A DNA stretch of 7,997 bases from Comamonadaceae bacterium (GCA_947460165.1 CANHKH010000142.1:1-7997); one strand, 5' to 3'; counted from the stretch's first letter, positions 1 through 6,311 are shown. The notes: generated by a model not told the origin, from the sequence alone. Numbers and translations are program-made.

Positions 1-680
1 TCATAGAGCTCGCCGCGGGCCAGTGCGCCGTACCAAGGCCAAATCGCGATGTCGGCGATGGTGTAGTCGTCACCCGCCACAAAGCGATGCTGCGCCAGGC
101 GCTGGTCGAGCACATCGAGCTGGCGCTTGGTTTCCATCGCAAAGCGGTCTATGGCGTATTCGATCTTCACAGGCGCATAAGCGTAAAAGTGGCCAAAGCC
201 ACCGCCCAAGTAGGGCCCGCTGCCCATTTGCCAAAACAGCCAAGACAGGCACTCGGCGCGCTGGGCTGGCTCGGTGGGCAACAGGGCGCCGAATTTTTCA
301 GCCAAGTACATCAAGATCGCCCCCGACTCAAACACCCGCACCGGCTGCTCGGCGCTGCAATCGAGCAGTGCGGGTATCTTGGAGTTCGGATTGGCGCCCA
401 CAAAGCCAGAGCCAAACTGCTCGCCCTCGTGGATGCGGATCAACCAGGCGTCGTATTCCGCGCCCGTGTGGCCCAGCGCCAGCAGTTCCTCCAGCATCAC
501 GGTCACCTTGATGCCATTGGGCGTGCCCAAGGAATACAGCTGCAAGGGATGCTTGCCACGGGGCAATTCTTTGTCATGGGTGGCGCCGGCCACCGGGCGG
601 TTGATGTTGGCGAAGCGGCCGCCGTTGGCTGTTTGCCAGCTCCAGACCTGGGGCGGGACGTAAGGGGTAGATTCAGACAT
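1..680 (-). CDS. yghU: YghU-like glutathione S-transferase / disulfide-bond oxidoreductase (partial, 3' end outside window)
   Basis: The ATG at 680-678 opens a frame that runs uninterrupted for 226 codons to the window edge. E. coli YghU has about 288 residues, so roughly 60 C-terminal residues are missing. The protein matches YghU along its length as I remember it. It has the N-terminal NINRPVAGATHDKELPRGKH stretch (26-44) and QLYSLGTPNG (47-56), followed by the thioredoxin-fold domain with VMLEELLALG (61-70) and NPNSKIPAL (97-105). The glutathione-binding ESGAILMYLAEK is at 118-129. The helical domain has GGGFGHFYAYAPVKIEYAIDRF (159-180) and the TIADIAIWPW core (207-216). YghU-type enzymes are cytosolic, bind glutathione and reduce disulfides; the physiological substrate here is unknown. 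The start is supported by GAGGT (plus-strand bases 685-689) four bases upstream of the ATG. It is divergent from aat and probably monocistronic at its 5' end. Family identity is very likely; exact substrate is not known. Confidence 0.93.
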   Translation of the reverse strand, partial: MSESTPYVPPQVWSWQTANGGRFANINRPVAGATHDKELPRGKHPLQLYSLGTPNGIKVTVMLEELLALGHTGAEYDAWLIRIHEGEQFGSGFVGANPNSKIPALLDCSAEQPVRVFESGAILMYLAEKFGALLPTEPAQRAECLSWLFWQMGSGPYLGGGFGHFYAYAPVKIEYAIDRFAMETKRQLDVLDQRLAQHRFVAGDDYTIADIAIWPWYGALARGELY

Positions 681-945
681 GCGGACCTCAATAAAACGGG
701 TGCCCAATGCACCCACGAAGCGCATGGTAAAGCAAGGTGGAAACCAGCGTCTGCGCGCTTTCTCAACACGCCGCCTGCGGCCCGCTTTGAACCCCTGGTG
801 CAGCCCCCCGTCAGACCACCGTGCACAGACCGATGACCCGCAAGCCCATGCGCAGCCACACAGGGATGGAATGCTGAGCAGCTGGCATGACAGTCCCAGG
901 CCGACTTGGCGCTACCATGCACCCGCTTTCACCATTGCTTGGCCC
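681..945. other. Divergent intergenic spacer between yghU-like gene and aat
   Basis: This 265-bp stretch should carry the promoters of both divergent genes. Apart from the leader hairpin at 698-714 and the ribosome site at 685-689, I see no convincing -35/-10 pair on either strand. A TTGAAC at 787-792 on the plus strand has no partner at normal spacing. The aat frame stays open upstream through this region, with another ATG at 871, but I read that part as non-coding. Confidence 0.5.
698..714 (-). promoter_or_regulatory. Hairpin followed by a T-rich run in the glutathione transferase leader
   Basis: Read on the minus strand, GGGTGC (714-709) pairs perfectly with GCACCC (703-698) around a five-base loop, and GTTTTATT follows directly. 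This has the form of a short intrinsic terminator. It sits just ahead of the GAGGT ribosome site (689-685) and the ATG at 680, with no minus-strand gene upstream that would need terminating. It could be an attenuator, a stabilising 5' stem, or chance. The structure is seen; the role is inference. Confidence 0.35.
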
Positions 946-1704
946 ATGCGACGCCCACCACCACCCATCCCCTGGTTGAACCCAGGGGACCCTTTTCCTG
1001 CGCTAGTGCAGGCCTGGGGTGCTCACGCCCCGGCGCCTGGGCTGCTGGCCGCAGGCGGTGCGCTGGATGTGGCCACCCTGCGCCTGGCCTACAGCCAAGG
1101 TATTTTTCCGTGGTTCAGCGTGGGCCAGCCCGTGCTGTGGTGGAGTCCAGACCCGCGCATGGTGCTGCAAACTGAGAAATTCAAGCTCCACCGTTCGCTG
1201 CTCAAAACCCTCAAGCGCTTTGCGCACACCCCGGGCTGGGAAGTCAGCATGGACAGGGCTTTTGGCCAGGTCATCCGCCAATGCGCTGGCAAGCTGCGCG
1301 TGGACCAAAAAGGCACTTGGATCGTGCCCGAGATGATTGCCGCTTACGAAGCCATGCACCACGCCGGCTTGGCGCACAGCGTGGAAACATGGATGGACGG
1401 TGAACTGGTGGGCGGTCTGTACTGCGTGAACCTAGGGGGCATGGTGTTTGGCGAATCCATGTTTGCCCACCGCAGCGATGCTTCCAAAATCGCGCTGGCC
1501 GCCCTGGTGGCTTTTTGCCGGGCCCATGGCATGGACCGCATCGACTGCCAGCAAAACACCGCTCACTTGGCCACGCTGGGTGCGGCTGAAATGGCGCGGG
1601 CCGAGTTCGTGGACGTGGTGGCCCAGCGGGTCCGTGGGCCTGCCCCAGACTGGCAATTCAGCCCCCTATACTGGAGCGAGCTTTTTCTGCTGGCTCCGCC
1701 GTGA
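946..1704 (+). CDS. aat: Leucyl/phenylalanyl-tRNA--protein transferase (Aat)
   Basis: This cytosolic enzyme moves Leu (or Phe) from aminoacyl-tRNA onto the N-terminus of proteins beginning with Lys or Arg, making them ClpS/ClpAP substrates. From ATG 946 it is 252 residues, normal for the family. Family landmarks in order are IPWLNPGDPFP (8-18), GLLAAGG (32-38), AYSQGIFPWF (48-57), WWSPDPR (65-71), GTWI (123-126), the long conserved block AHSVETWMDGELVGGLY (143-159) continuing to GESMF (169-173), and DCQQNTAHLATLGA (200-213). The 946 start puts the conserved PWL at residue 9, as usual in Aat. It lacks a clear Shine-Dalgarno site. An in-frame ATG at 871 follows AGGG (862-865) and would add 25 unconserved residues. 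The stop codon overlaps the GTG start of bpt, so the two are one operon. Confidence 0.95.
   Translation: MRRPPPPIPWLNPGDPFPALVQAWGAHAPAPGLLAAGGALDVATLRLAYSQGIFPWFSVGQPVLWWSPDPRMVLQTEKFKLHRSLLKTLKRFAHTPGWEVSMDRAFGQVIRQCAGKLRVDQKGTWIVPEMIAAYEAMHHAGLAHSVETWMDGELVGGLYCVNLGGMVFGESMFAHRSDASKIALAALVAFCRAHGMDRIDCQQNTAHLATLGAAEMARAEFVDVVAQRVRGPAPDWQFSPLYWSELFLLAPP
1701..1704 (+). promoter_or_regulatory. aat stop / bpt start overlap (GTGA)
   Basis: The four bases GTGA hold the GTG start of bpt and the TGA stop of aat in different frames. With no strong ribosome site upstream, this arrangement suggests that ribosomes finishing aat reinitiate on bpt, tying the amounts of the two transferases together. 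The overlap is seen; the coupling is inferred. Confidence 0.7.
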
Positions 1705-2462
1705 CCCACCTCAAAGATCTGCCGCTTCAGGCTCTGCAGTTTTATGCCACAGCGCCCTACCCTTGCAGCTATCTGCCGGGTCGGCTGGCGCGCTCTCAAG
1801 TCGCCACCCCCAGCCATTTGATTCACAACTCGGCCTACTCCGAGCTGGTGGCCAAGGGTTTCAGGCGCAGCGGCATGTTCACTTACCGGCCTTACTGCGA
1901 TGGCTGCCAAGCCTGCGTGCCCATGCGCGTGCCGGTGCAGCAATTCAAGCCCGACCGCAGCCAGCGCCGTGCGGCCAAGCAGCATGGCCAGTTGCAGGTC
2001 AGGGTGCTCAAGCTGTGCTTCATCCCCGAGCACTATGAGCTTTACCTGCGCTACCAAAACGGCCGCCACGCCGGTGGCGGCATGGACCAAGACAGCACAG
2101 ACCAATACAGCCAGTTTTTGCTGCAAAGCCGGGTCAACTCGCGGCTGATTGAGTTTCGCGATCCGGCCCAGTCCAACGACAGCCACAGTGACGCGGGCAC
2201 AGCCTTGGGCCGCCTACGCATGGTCTCCATCCTCGACGTGCTCGAAGACGGTATTTCAGCGGTCTACACCTTTTATGAGCCCGATGACAAGGCCAGCTAC
2301 GGCACGGCCAGTGTGCTGTGGCAGATTGAGCAAGCCAAACACCTGAACCTGCCCTATGTGTACCTGGGGTACTGGATAGGACAGAGTCCCAAAATGAGCT
2401 ACAAGTCGCGGTTTGCACCTTTTGAAAAGCTCATTGATGGGCACTGGCAGCCGGGCGGCTGA
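1701..2462 (+). CDS. bpt: Aspartate/glutamate leucyltransferase (Bpt)
   Basis: Bpt transfers Leu from Leu-tRNA to proteins with N-terminal Asp or Glu, the second leucylation branch of the bacterial N-end rule. At 253 residues it is about family length. Characteristic segments are LQFYATAPYPCSYLPGR (12-28), RSQVATPSHLI (31-41), GFRRSGMFTYRPYCDGCQAC (53-72) with cysteines at 66, 69 and 72, VPMRVPV then SQRR (73-79, 87-90), the RYQNGRHAGGGMD block (117-129), VYTFYEPD (188-195) and YVYLGYWIGQSPKMSYKSRFAP (219-240). The GTG start at 1701 is chosen because the protein begins as Bpt normally does (MTHLKDLPLQALQFY) and because GTGA overlaps the aat stop by 4 bp. There is no obvious ribosome site, so translation is probably coupled to aat. 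A Ser/Asp-rich stretch at 155-168 looks like a small loop insertion before the conserved GRLRMVSILDVLEDG. Confidence 0.95.
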   Translation: MTHLKDLPLQALQFYATAPYPCSYLPGRLARSQVATPSHLIHNSAYSELVAKGFRRSGMFTYRPYCDGCQACVPMRVPVQQFKPDRSQRRAAKQHGQLQVRVLKLCFIPEHYELYLRYQNGRHAGGGMDQDSTDQYSQFLLQSRVNSRLIEFRDPAQSNDSHSDAGTALGRLRMVSILDVLEDGISAVYTFYEPDDKASYGTASVLWQIEQAKHLNLPYVYLGYWIGQSPKMSYKSRFAPFEKLIDGHWQPGG

Positions 2463-2493
2463 ACCTGGGCGACAGCAGGGCACCCGGACCCGA

Positions 2494-2523
2494 CTGACGG
2501 GATGAGATTTCACAAAGTAAAAT
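2494..2523 (+). promoter_or_regulatory. Candidate sigma-70 promoter for the IclR-family gene
   Basis: CTGACG (2494-2499, four of six matches to TTGACA) and TAAAAT (2518-2523, five of six matches to TATAAT) are separated by 18 bp in the 85-bp gap between bpt and the regulator gene. Transcription would start near 2530, inside the inverted repeat at 2524-2545. This is a motif match by eye only; read-through from bpt is also possible. Confidence 0.4.
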
Positions 2524-2545
2524 GCAGCTTCAACAAGTGAGCTGC
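2524..2545 (+). repeat. Inverted repeat GCAGCT-N10-AGCTGC just before the IclR-family start codon
   Basis: GCAGCT (2524-2529) and AGCTGC (2540-2545) are perfect reverse complements separated by ten bases and end two bases before the ATG at 2548. The repeat directly follows the candidate -10 and spans the expected transcription start and the ribosome-binding region. It may be an autoregulatory operator, since IclR-family proteins often repress their own genes, or an RNA stem limiting translation. Six-base arms can arise by chance. Confidence 0.35.
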
Positions 2546-2547
2546 CC

Positions 2548-3330
2548 ATGACCAAAATCAATCCTCCCAGCCTCCCGGCAGAGCCCACAGTTCAAGTCAT
2601 AGGGCGGATGTTCACCCTGCTGGAGATTTTGTCCAGCCGAGAAGAGGCGGTCTCCCTCAAGGAAATCAGTGAGCGCTCGGGTCTGCATCCCTCGACCGCC
2701 CACCGCATCTTGAACGACTTGGCCGTGGGCCGCTTTGTGGACCGCCCCATGGCCGGCAGCTACCGCCTGGGCATGCGGCTGCTGGAGCTGGGCAACCTGG
2801 TGAAGGCCCGCCTGAGCGTGCGCGATGCAGCGCTGCTTCCCATGCGCGAATTGCACCGGCTGATTCAGCAGCCGGTCAACCTCAGCGTGCGCCAGGGCGA
2901 CGAGATTGTGTATGTGGAGCGCGCTTACAGCGAGCGCTCGGGCATGCAGGTGGTGCGCGCCATTGGCGGACGGGCTCCCCTGCACCTGACCTCGGTGGGC
3001 AAACTGTTTTTGGCCTTTGACGACCCGCAGCGCCTGCGTGCCTACGCCACCCGCACCGGCCTGCCCGGCCACACGCAAAACAGCTTGACTCAGCTGTCCG
3101 TGCTCGAGCGTGAGCTCTCCAAAGCCAGGCAGTACGGCATTGCGCGTGACAACGAGGAATTGGAGCTGGGCGTGCGCTGCATGGCAGCTGGCATTTACGA
3201 CGACCAAAACAAGCTGATTGCCGGCCTGTCCATCTCCTCCCCGGCCGACCGACTGGACGACAACTGGCTGCCCAAACTGCAAGCGACTGCCCAAGAAATT
3301 TCATCAGCCCTGGGCTGCAAGCAGGCCTAA
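2548..3330 (+). CDS. IclR-family transcriptional regulator
   Basis: This is a 260-residue DNA-binding regulator of typical IclR length and layout. The N-terminal winged helix-turn-helix covers about 13-75: VQVIGRMFTLLEILSS opens it, VSLKEISERSGLHPSTAHRI (35-54) contains the helix-turn-helix, and YRLGMRLLELG (72-82) ends the wing and starts the linker. The C-terminal effector-binding GAF-like domain covers about 90-255, with IVYVERAY (120-127), GRAPLHLTSVGKLFLA (141-156), and the D-N-EE-E-GVRCMAAGIYDD region (201-219) typical of the ligand pocket. The ATG at 2548 is preceded only by a weak AGTGAG (2536-2541). No catabolic operon adjoins it, so its effector and targets cannot be read from context. 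Members act as repressors or activators, mostly of aromatic-compound, acetate or sugar catabolism. Subfamily is unresolved. Confidence 0.93.
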   Translation: MTKINPPSLPAEPTVQVIGRMFTLLEILSSREEAVSLKEISERSGLHPSTAHRILNDLAVGRFVDRPMAGSYRLGMRLLELGNLVKARLSVRDAALLPMRELHRLIQQPVNLSVRQGDEIVYVERAYSERSGMQVVRAIGGRAPLHLTSVGKLFLAFDDPQRLRAYATRTGLPGHTQNSLTQLSVLERELSKARQYGIARDNEELELGVRCMAAGIYDDQNKLIAGLSISSPADRLDDNWLPKLQATAQEISSALGCKQA

Positions 3331-3349
3331 AGCCAAGCCTGATGGAACA

Positions 3350-3366
3350 GGGTGTGTGTCACGCCC
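3350..3366 (+). other. Hairpin downstream of the IclR-family gene
   Basis: GGGTGTG (3350-3356) can pair with CACGCCC (3360-3366) through seven pairs including one G-U, with a three-base loop, starting 20 bp after the regulator stop. On the plus strand it is followed by purines rather than a U run, so it is not a standard intrinsic terminator. It may protect the 3' end or act together with the second hairpin at 3375-3390. Confidence 0.3.
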
Positions 3367-3369
3367 AAG

Positions 3370-3390
3370 AAAAACGGCGCCTGAGCGCCG
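3370..3390 (-). terminator. Intrinsic terminator of the PBP7-like gene
   Basis: CGGCGC (3375-3380) and GCGCCG (3385-3390) form a perfect six-pair GC stem with a four-base CTGA loop. On the minus strand the stem is followed by five Ts (3374-3370), giving a standard rho-independent terminator that starts 31 bp after the stop codon of the minus-strand gene ending at 3422. On the plus strand only two Ts follow, so it would serve the converging IclR-family transcript weakly at best. Confidence 0.8.
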
Positions 3391-3421
3391 CTTGACGGGG
3401 AGAGCTCAAGACGCTGGGGTG

Positions 3422-4564
3422 TCAGCCGTCCACCATCTTGGCGGGCTCGGGCAAACGCGGCGAGCTGCGGGGCGCCGCCACCACGGGCCGGCTTTCCACC
3501 CAGTGCCTCACGCGCTCAGCGTCGGCGATGCGGCTGAGCTTGCCCGCCGAGTCCAAGAACACAAAAATGAGCTTGCGACCTGCCACTTTGGCCTGCATGA
3601 CCAAGCACTGACCGGCCTCCGAGATGTAACCGGTTTTTTGCAGGCCAATGTCCCAGGCCGGGTTTTTAATCAGGCGGTTGGTGTTGTTGTACTGCAAGGT
3701 TTGCCGACCCACAGCCACTTGGTGACCGGTGGACGTAGACAACTCACGCAGCACGGGATCGGCATGGGCGGCCGTGACCAACACAGCCAGGTCCTGGGCA
3801 CTCGACTGGTTGCGGCTGGACAGGCCGGTGGGCTCCACATAGCGCGTGTCTCTCATGCCCAGGGCCTTGGCCTTGGCGTTCATCAGGTCCACAAAAGCCG
3901 CCATGCCGCCTGGGTAGGTGCGACCCAAGGCATGGGCGGCACGGTTTTCACTGGACATCAGGGCCAGGTGCAGCAACTCACCCCGGCTGAGCTCGGTGCC
4001 CACCCGCAGGCGTGAAGAGCTGCCTTTTTCAGTGTCCACGTCATCTTGTGTGATGGTGATCATCTCGTGCATGGGCAGCGCGGCCGAGCTGATGATGACG
4101 CCGGTCATGAGTTTGGTGAGCGAGGCAATCGGCAACACGGCGTGCTCATTCTTGCTGAGCAGCACCTCGCGGGTGTCTTGGTCTATCACCAGGGCCACAC
4201 TGGATTTGAGTGAGAGCGGATCAAAGGCGTCGTGCAAACCGGCTTTTTGGCCAAACGACAGGCGGGCTGGTTCGGACGCACGCAAGGCGGACGATTTGAC
4301 ACCTGCGCTGGAGACTTGGGCGGTCTTGCGTGTGTTGGAGTTTTTAGCTTTGCTTGTCTTGACCGCTGTATCGGCCTTTTTCGCCGACTTGACTTTGCGG
4401 GTCTTGTTGACCGTGTTTTCATTTTGAGGCTTTTGTGCCGCATTGCGCTGCGGCTCCTTGGCACTGCCTTGGGCGTGCGACAAATGAGGGGCCAAACTCA
4501 GCGATCCAGTCAAGGACAACACGGCAAAGCTCTGAAGGACACGGCGCAAAATGGGCAAGGGCAT
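3422..4564 (-). CDS. pbpG: Periplasmic D-alanyl-D-alanine endopeptidase, PBP7-like serine hydrolase (peptidase S11)
   Basis: A low-molecular-weight penicillin-binding protein that should cut peptide cross-links in peptidoglycan. From ATG 4564 it is 380 residues. A signal peptide (1-31) has RR at 7-8, a hydrophobic core and a likely cut after SHA. A Lys/Ser/Thr/Asn-rich linker covers about 33-100 and the S11 domain about 120-350. The three active-site motifs are intact: SLTK (148-151, nucleophile Ser148), SEN (205-207) and KTG (310-312). NEHAVLPIASLTKLMTGVI, EKGSSSRLRVGTELSRGELLHLALMSSENRAAHALGRTYPGG and TGLSSRNQSSAQDLA match PBP7 rather than the PBP5 carboxypeptidases. There is no C-terminal amphipathic anchor; the tail is Pro/Arg-rich. 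A TTG two codons upstream (4570) is the only other nearby start. Neither start has a Shine-Dalgarno site. A terminator follows at 3390-3370. Endopeptidase versus carboxypeptidase activity is inferred from family resemblance. Confidence 0.9.
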   Translation of the reverse strand: MPLPILRRVLQSFAVLSLTGSLSLAPHLSHAQGSAKEPQRNAAQKPQNENTVNKTRKVKSAKKADTAVKTSKAKNSNTRKTAQVSSAGVKSSALRASEPARLSFGQKAGLHDAFDPLSLKSSVALVIDQDTREVLLSKNEHAVLPIASLTKLMTGVIISSAALPMHEMITITQDDVDTEKGSSSRLRVGTELSRGELLHLALMSSENRAAHALGRTYPGGMAAFVDLMNAKAKALGMRDTRYVEPTGLSSRNQSSAQDLAVLVTAAHADPVLRELSTSTGHQVAVGRQTLQYNNTNRLIKNPAWDIGLQKTGYISEAGQCLVMQAKVAGRKLIFVFLDSAGKLSRIADAERVRHWVESRPVVAAPRSSPRLPEPAKMVDG

Positions 4565-4603
4565 ACGCAAAATGTCAAATGAAGGTGTTTAGAAGCTCAT
4601 CTA

Positions 4604-4632
4604 AGTGTATCCAAATTAAAAAAGTGACGCAA
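4604..4632 (-). promoter_or_regulatory. Candidate promoter of the PBP7-like gene
   Basis: On the minus strand TTGCGT (4632-4627) and TACACT (4609-4604) are 17 bp apart, roughly 40-70 bp upstream of the ATG at 4564. Both hexamers are weak (three and four of six consensus matches), but they lie in an AT-richer patch where a promoter is expected. The proposed -35 falls inside one arm of the inverted repeat at 4621-4654, which would suit repression. Confidence 0.3.
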
Positions 4633-4654
4633 TATCAAAAACTTGCATCACTTT
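4621..4654. repeat. 12-bp imperfect inverted repeat upstream of the PBP7-like gene
   Basis: AAAGTGACGCAA (4621-4632) and TTGCATCACTTT (4643-4654) are reverse complements at 11 of 12 positions around a ten-base AT-rich spacer. The centre lies about 74 bp upstream of the pbpG ATG, and one arm covers the candidate -35. It lacks a following U run on either strand and is downstream of a separate leuA hairpin, so an operator for a dimeric regulator is a better guess than a terminator. The binding protein is unknown. Confidence 0.5.
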
Positions 4655-4690
4655 CCTAAAGCGTTAAATTTTGCTTCAGGGTCCGGGTAA

Positions 4691-4719
4691 GGCCTGGGCC
4701 CTGTCAAAAGGCCCAGGCC
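4691..4719 (-). terminator. Strong hairpin downstream of leuA, possible terminator or 3' stabiliser
   Basis: GGCCTGGGCC (4691-4700) and GGCCCAGGCC (4710-4719) form a perfect ten-pair GC stem with a nine-base loop, 53 bp after the leuA stop. No U run follows on the minus strand (TTACCCGG comes next), so it is not a textbook intrinsic terminator. It may mark the operon end as a weak terminator or block 3' exonucleases. Read-through into pbpG cannot be excluded. Confidence 0.5.
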
Positions 4720-4772
4720 CATCAAGCCGGCTCAGCCGCCAATGAGAACAGCCCTGCCAAGCCGCGGCCTGC

Positions 4773-6311
4773 TCAACCTTGAGCGGCCACCCTGTCGGCC
4801 TTGCTTTGCAGCTTGTTGAGCGCGCTCAGGTAAGCCTTGGCCGAGGCCACCACAATGTCGGGGTCAGAGCCCACGCCGTTGACCACCCGGCCGCTGTTTT
4901 GCAGGCGCACGGTCACCTCGCCCTGGCTTTCGGTGGAGCCGCTGATGGCATTGACCGAGTACAGCACCATCTCGGCGCCGCTTTGCACATGGCTTTCAAT
5001 GGCCTTGAGCGAGGCATCGACCGGGCCATTGCCGTCAGACTGGGCCTTGACCTCCAGACCTGCCACCGTGAACACAATGGACGCGTGCGGGCGCTCGCCT
5101 GTTTCACTGTGCTGGGACAGCGAGACAAAGCCAAACTGCTCTTTGTCGCTGCTCACGCTCTCGTCGCTGACCAGGGCCAAGATGTCCTCGTCAAAAATAT
5201 CGCTTTTGCGGTCGGCCAGTTCTTTGAAGCGCGCAAAAGCCGCGTTGATCTCGGATTCGCTCTCTAACTGCACGCCCAGGTCTTGCAGGCGCTGCTTGAA
5301 AGCGTTGCGACCGCTGAGTTTGCCCAGCACGATTTTGTTGGCACTCCAGCCCACGTCTTCGGCGCGCATGATCTCGTAGGTGTCGCGGGCCTTGAGCACG
5401 CCGTCTTGGTGAATGCCAGAGGCATGGGCAAAGGCATTGGCCCCCACCACAGCCTTGTTGGGCTGCACCACAAAACCGGTGGTCTGGCTGACCATGCGGC
5501 TGGCCGCCACGATGTGCTGGGTGTCAATGCCAACCTCCAGGCCAAAGTAGTCGCGCCGCGTCTTGATGGCCATGACGACTTCTTCCAGCGAGCAATTGCC
5601 CGCCCGCTCGCCCAGGCCGTTGATGGTGCATTCAATTTGTCGCGCGCCACCTATCTTGACGCCCGCCAGCGAATTGGCCACGGCCATGCCTAAGTCGTTG
5701 TGGCAGTGCACAGACCATATGGCTTTGTCAGAGTTGGGCACACGCTCGCGCAGGCTGCGAATGAACTCGCCGTAGAGCTCTGGCACGGCGTAGCCCACGG
5801 TGTCGGGCACATTGATGGTGGTGGCGCCTTCGGCGATCACGGCTTCGAGCACCCGGCACAAAAAGTCGGGGTCGCTGCGGTAACCGTCTTCGGGACTGAA
5901 TTCGATGTCGTCCAGCAAATTGCGGGCAAAACGCACCGACTGCTTGGCCTGCTCGAGCACCTGCTCGGGCGACATGCGCAGCTTTTTCTCCATGTGCAGC
6001 GCCGAGGTGGCAATGAAGGTGTGCACCCGGGCGCGCTGGGCGCCTCTGAGGGCCTCCACGGAGCGGGCAATGTCTTTGTCATTGGCGCGGGCCAGCGAGC
6101 AGACGGTGGAGTCTTTGATGGCGTTGGCAATGGCCTGCACGGCTTCAAAGTCGCCGTTGGAACTGGCGGCAAAGCCGGCCTCAATGACATCGACCTTGAG
6201 GCGTTCGAGCTGGCGGGCAATGCGCAGCTTTTCGTCGCGGGTCATGGACGCGCCAGGCGACTGCTCGCCATCGCGCAAGGTGGTGTCAAAAATGATCAGT
6301 TTGTCTGCCAT
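4773..6311 (-). CDS. leuA: 2-isopropylmalate synthase, classical type-1 LeuA
   Basis: Condenses acetyl-CoA with 2-oxoisovalerate to 2-isopropylmalate, the first committed step of leucine synthesis, in the cytosol. At 512 residues it is the usual bacterial type-1 length. The catalytic TIM barrel (about 1-280) has the DTTLRDGEQSPG signature (9-20, metal ligand Asp14), VIEAGF (42-47), INVPDTVGYAVP (166-177), HCHNDLGMAVANSL (202-215, metal ligands His202 and His204) and NGLGERAGNCSLEE (231-244). The subdomains contain ASGIHQDG (297-304) and KLSGRNA (331-337). The C-terminal leucine-feedback domain (about 390-500) keeps DGNGPVDASLKAIE (426-439) and GVGSDPDIVVASAKAYLSALN (479-499). ATG 6311 is fixed by AGGAGG at 6321-6316, four bases upstream. 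The start lies inside the 3' end of the preceding synthase gene, indicating one transcript. No key residue is missing. Confidence 0.96.
   Translation of the reverse strand: MADKLIIFDTTLRDGEQSPGASMTRDEKLRIARQLERLKVDVIEAGFAASSNGDFEAVQAIANAIKDSTVCSLARANDKDIARSVEALRGAQRARVHTFIATSALHMEKKLRMSPEQVLEQAKQSVRFARNLLDDIEFSPEDGYRSDPDFLCRVLEAVIAEGATTINVPDTVGYAVPELYGEFIRSLRERVPNSDKAIWSVHCHNDLGMAVANSLAGVKIGGARQIECTINGLGERAGNCSLEEVVMAIKTRRDYFGLEVGIDTQHIVAASRMVSQTTGFVVQPNKAVVGANAFAHASGIHQDGVLKARDTYEIMRAEDVGWSANKIVLGKLSGRNAFKQRLQDLGVQLESESEINAAFARFKELADRKSDIFDEDILALVSDESVSSDKEQFGFVSLSQHSETGERPHASIVFTVAGLEVKAQSDGNGPVDASLKAIESHVQSGAEMVLYSVNAISGSTESQGEVTVRLQNSGRVVNGVGSDPDIVVASAKAYLSALNKLQSKADRVAAQG

Noticed and set aside
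87..836. 249-codon plus-strand open frame opposite the glutathione transferase
   Set aside because: It is antisense to a clearly conserved YghU-like protein, has no recognisable family features, and long antisense frames are expected in GC-rich coding DNA.
2530..3294. 254-codon minus-strand open frame opposite the IclR-family gene
   Set aside because: It lies wholly antisense to a well-supported regulator gene, is Gln/His/Ala-rich in the manner of shadow frames, and shows no domain.
3218..4015. 265-codon plus-strand frame running from the IclR-family gene across the terminator into the antisense of pbpG
   Set aside because: It crosses a strong terminator hairpin and two real genes in the wrong frame or strand; no conserved motif.
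4589..4600. Three-codon upstream frame (ATG AGC TTC TAA, minus strand) in the pbpG leader
   Set aside because: It has no ribosome site and frames this short are expected by chance in AT-rich leader sequence.
4771..4784. Palindrome GCTCAACCTTGAGC over the leuA stop codon
   Set aside because: The loop is only two bases and most of it is coding; the ten-pair hairpin at 4691-4719 is a better 3'-end structure.
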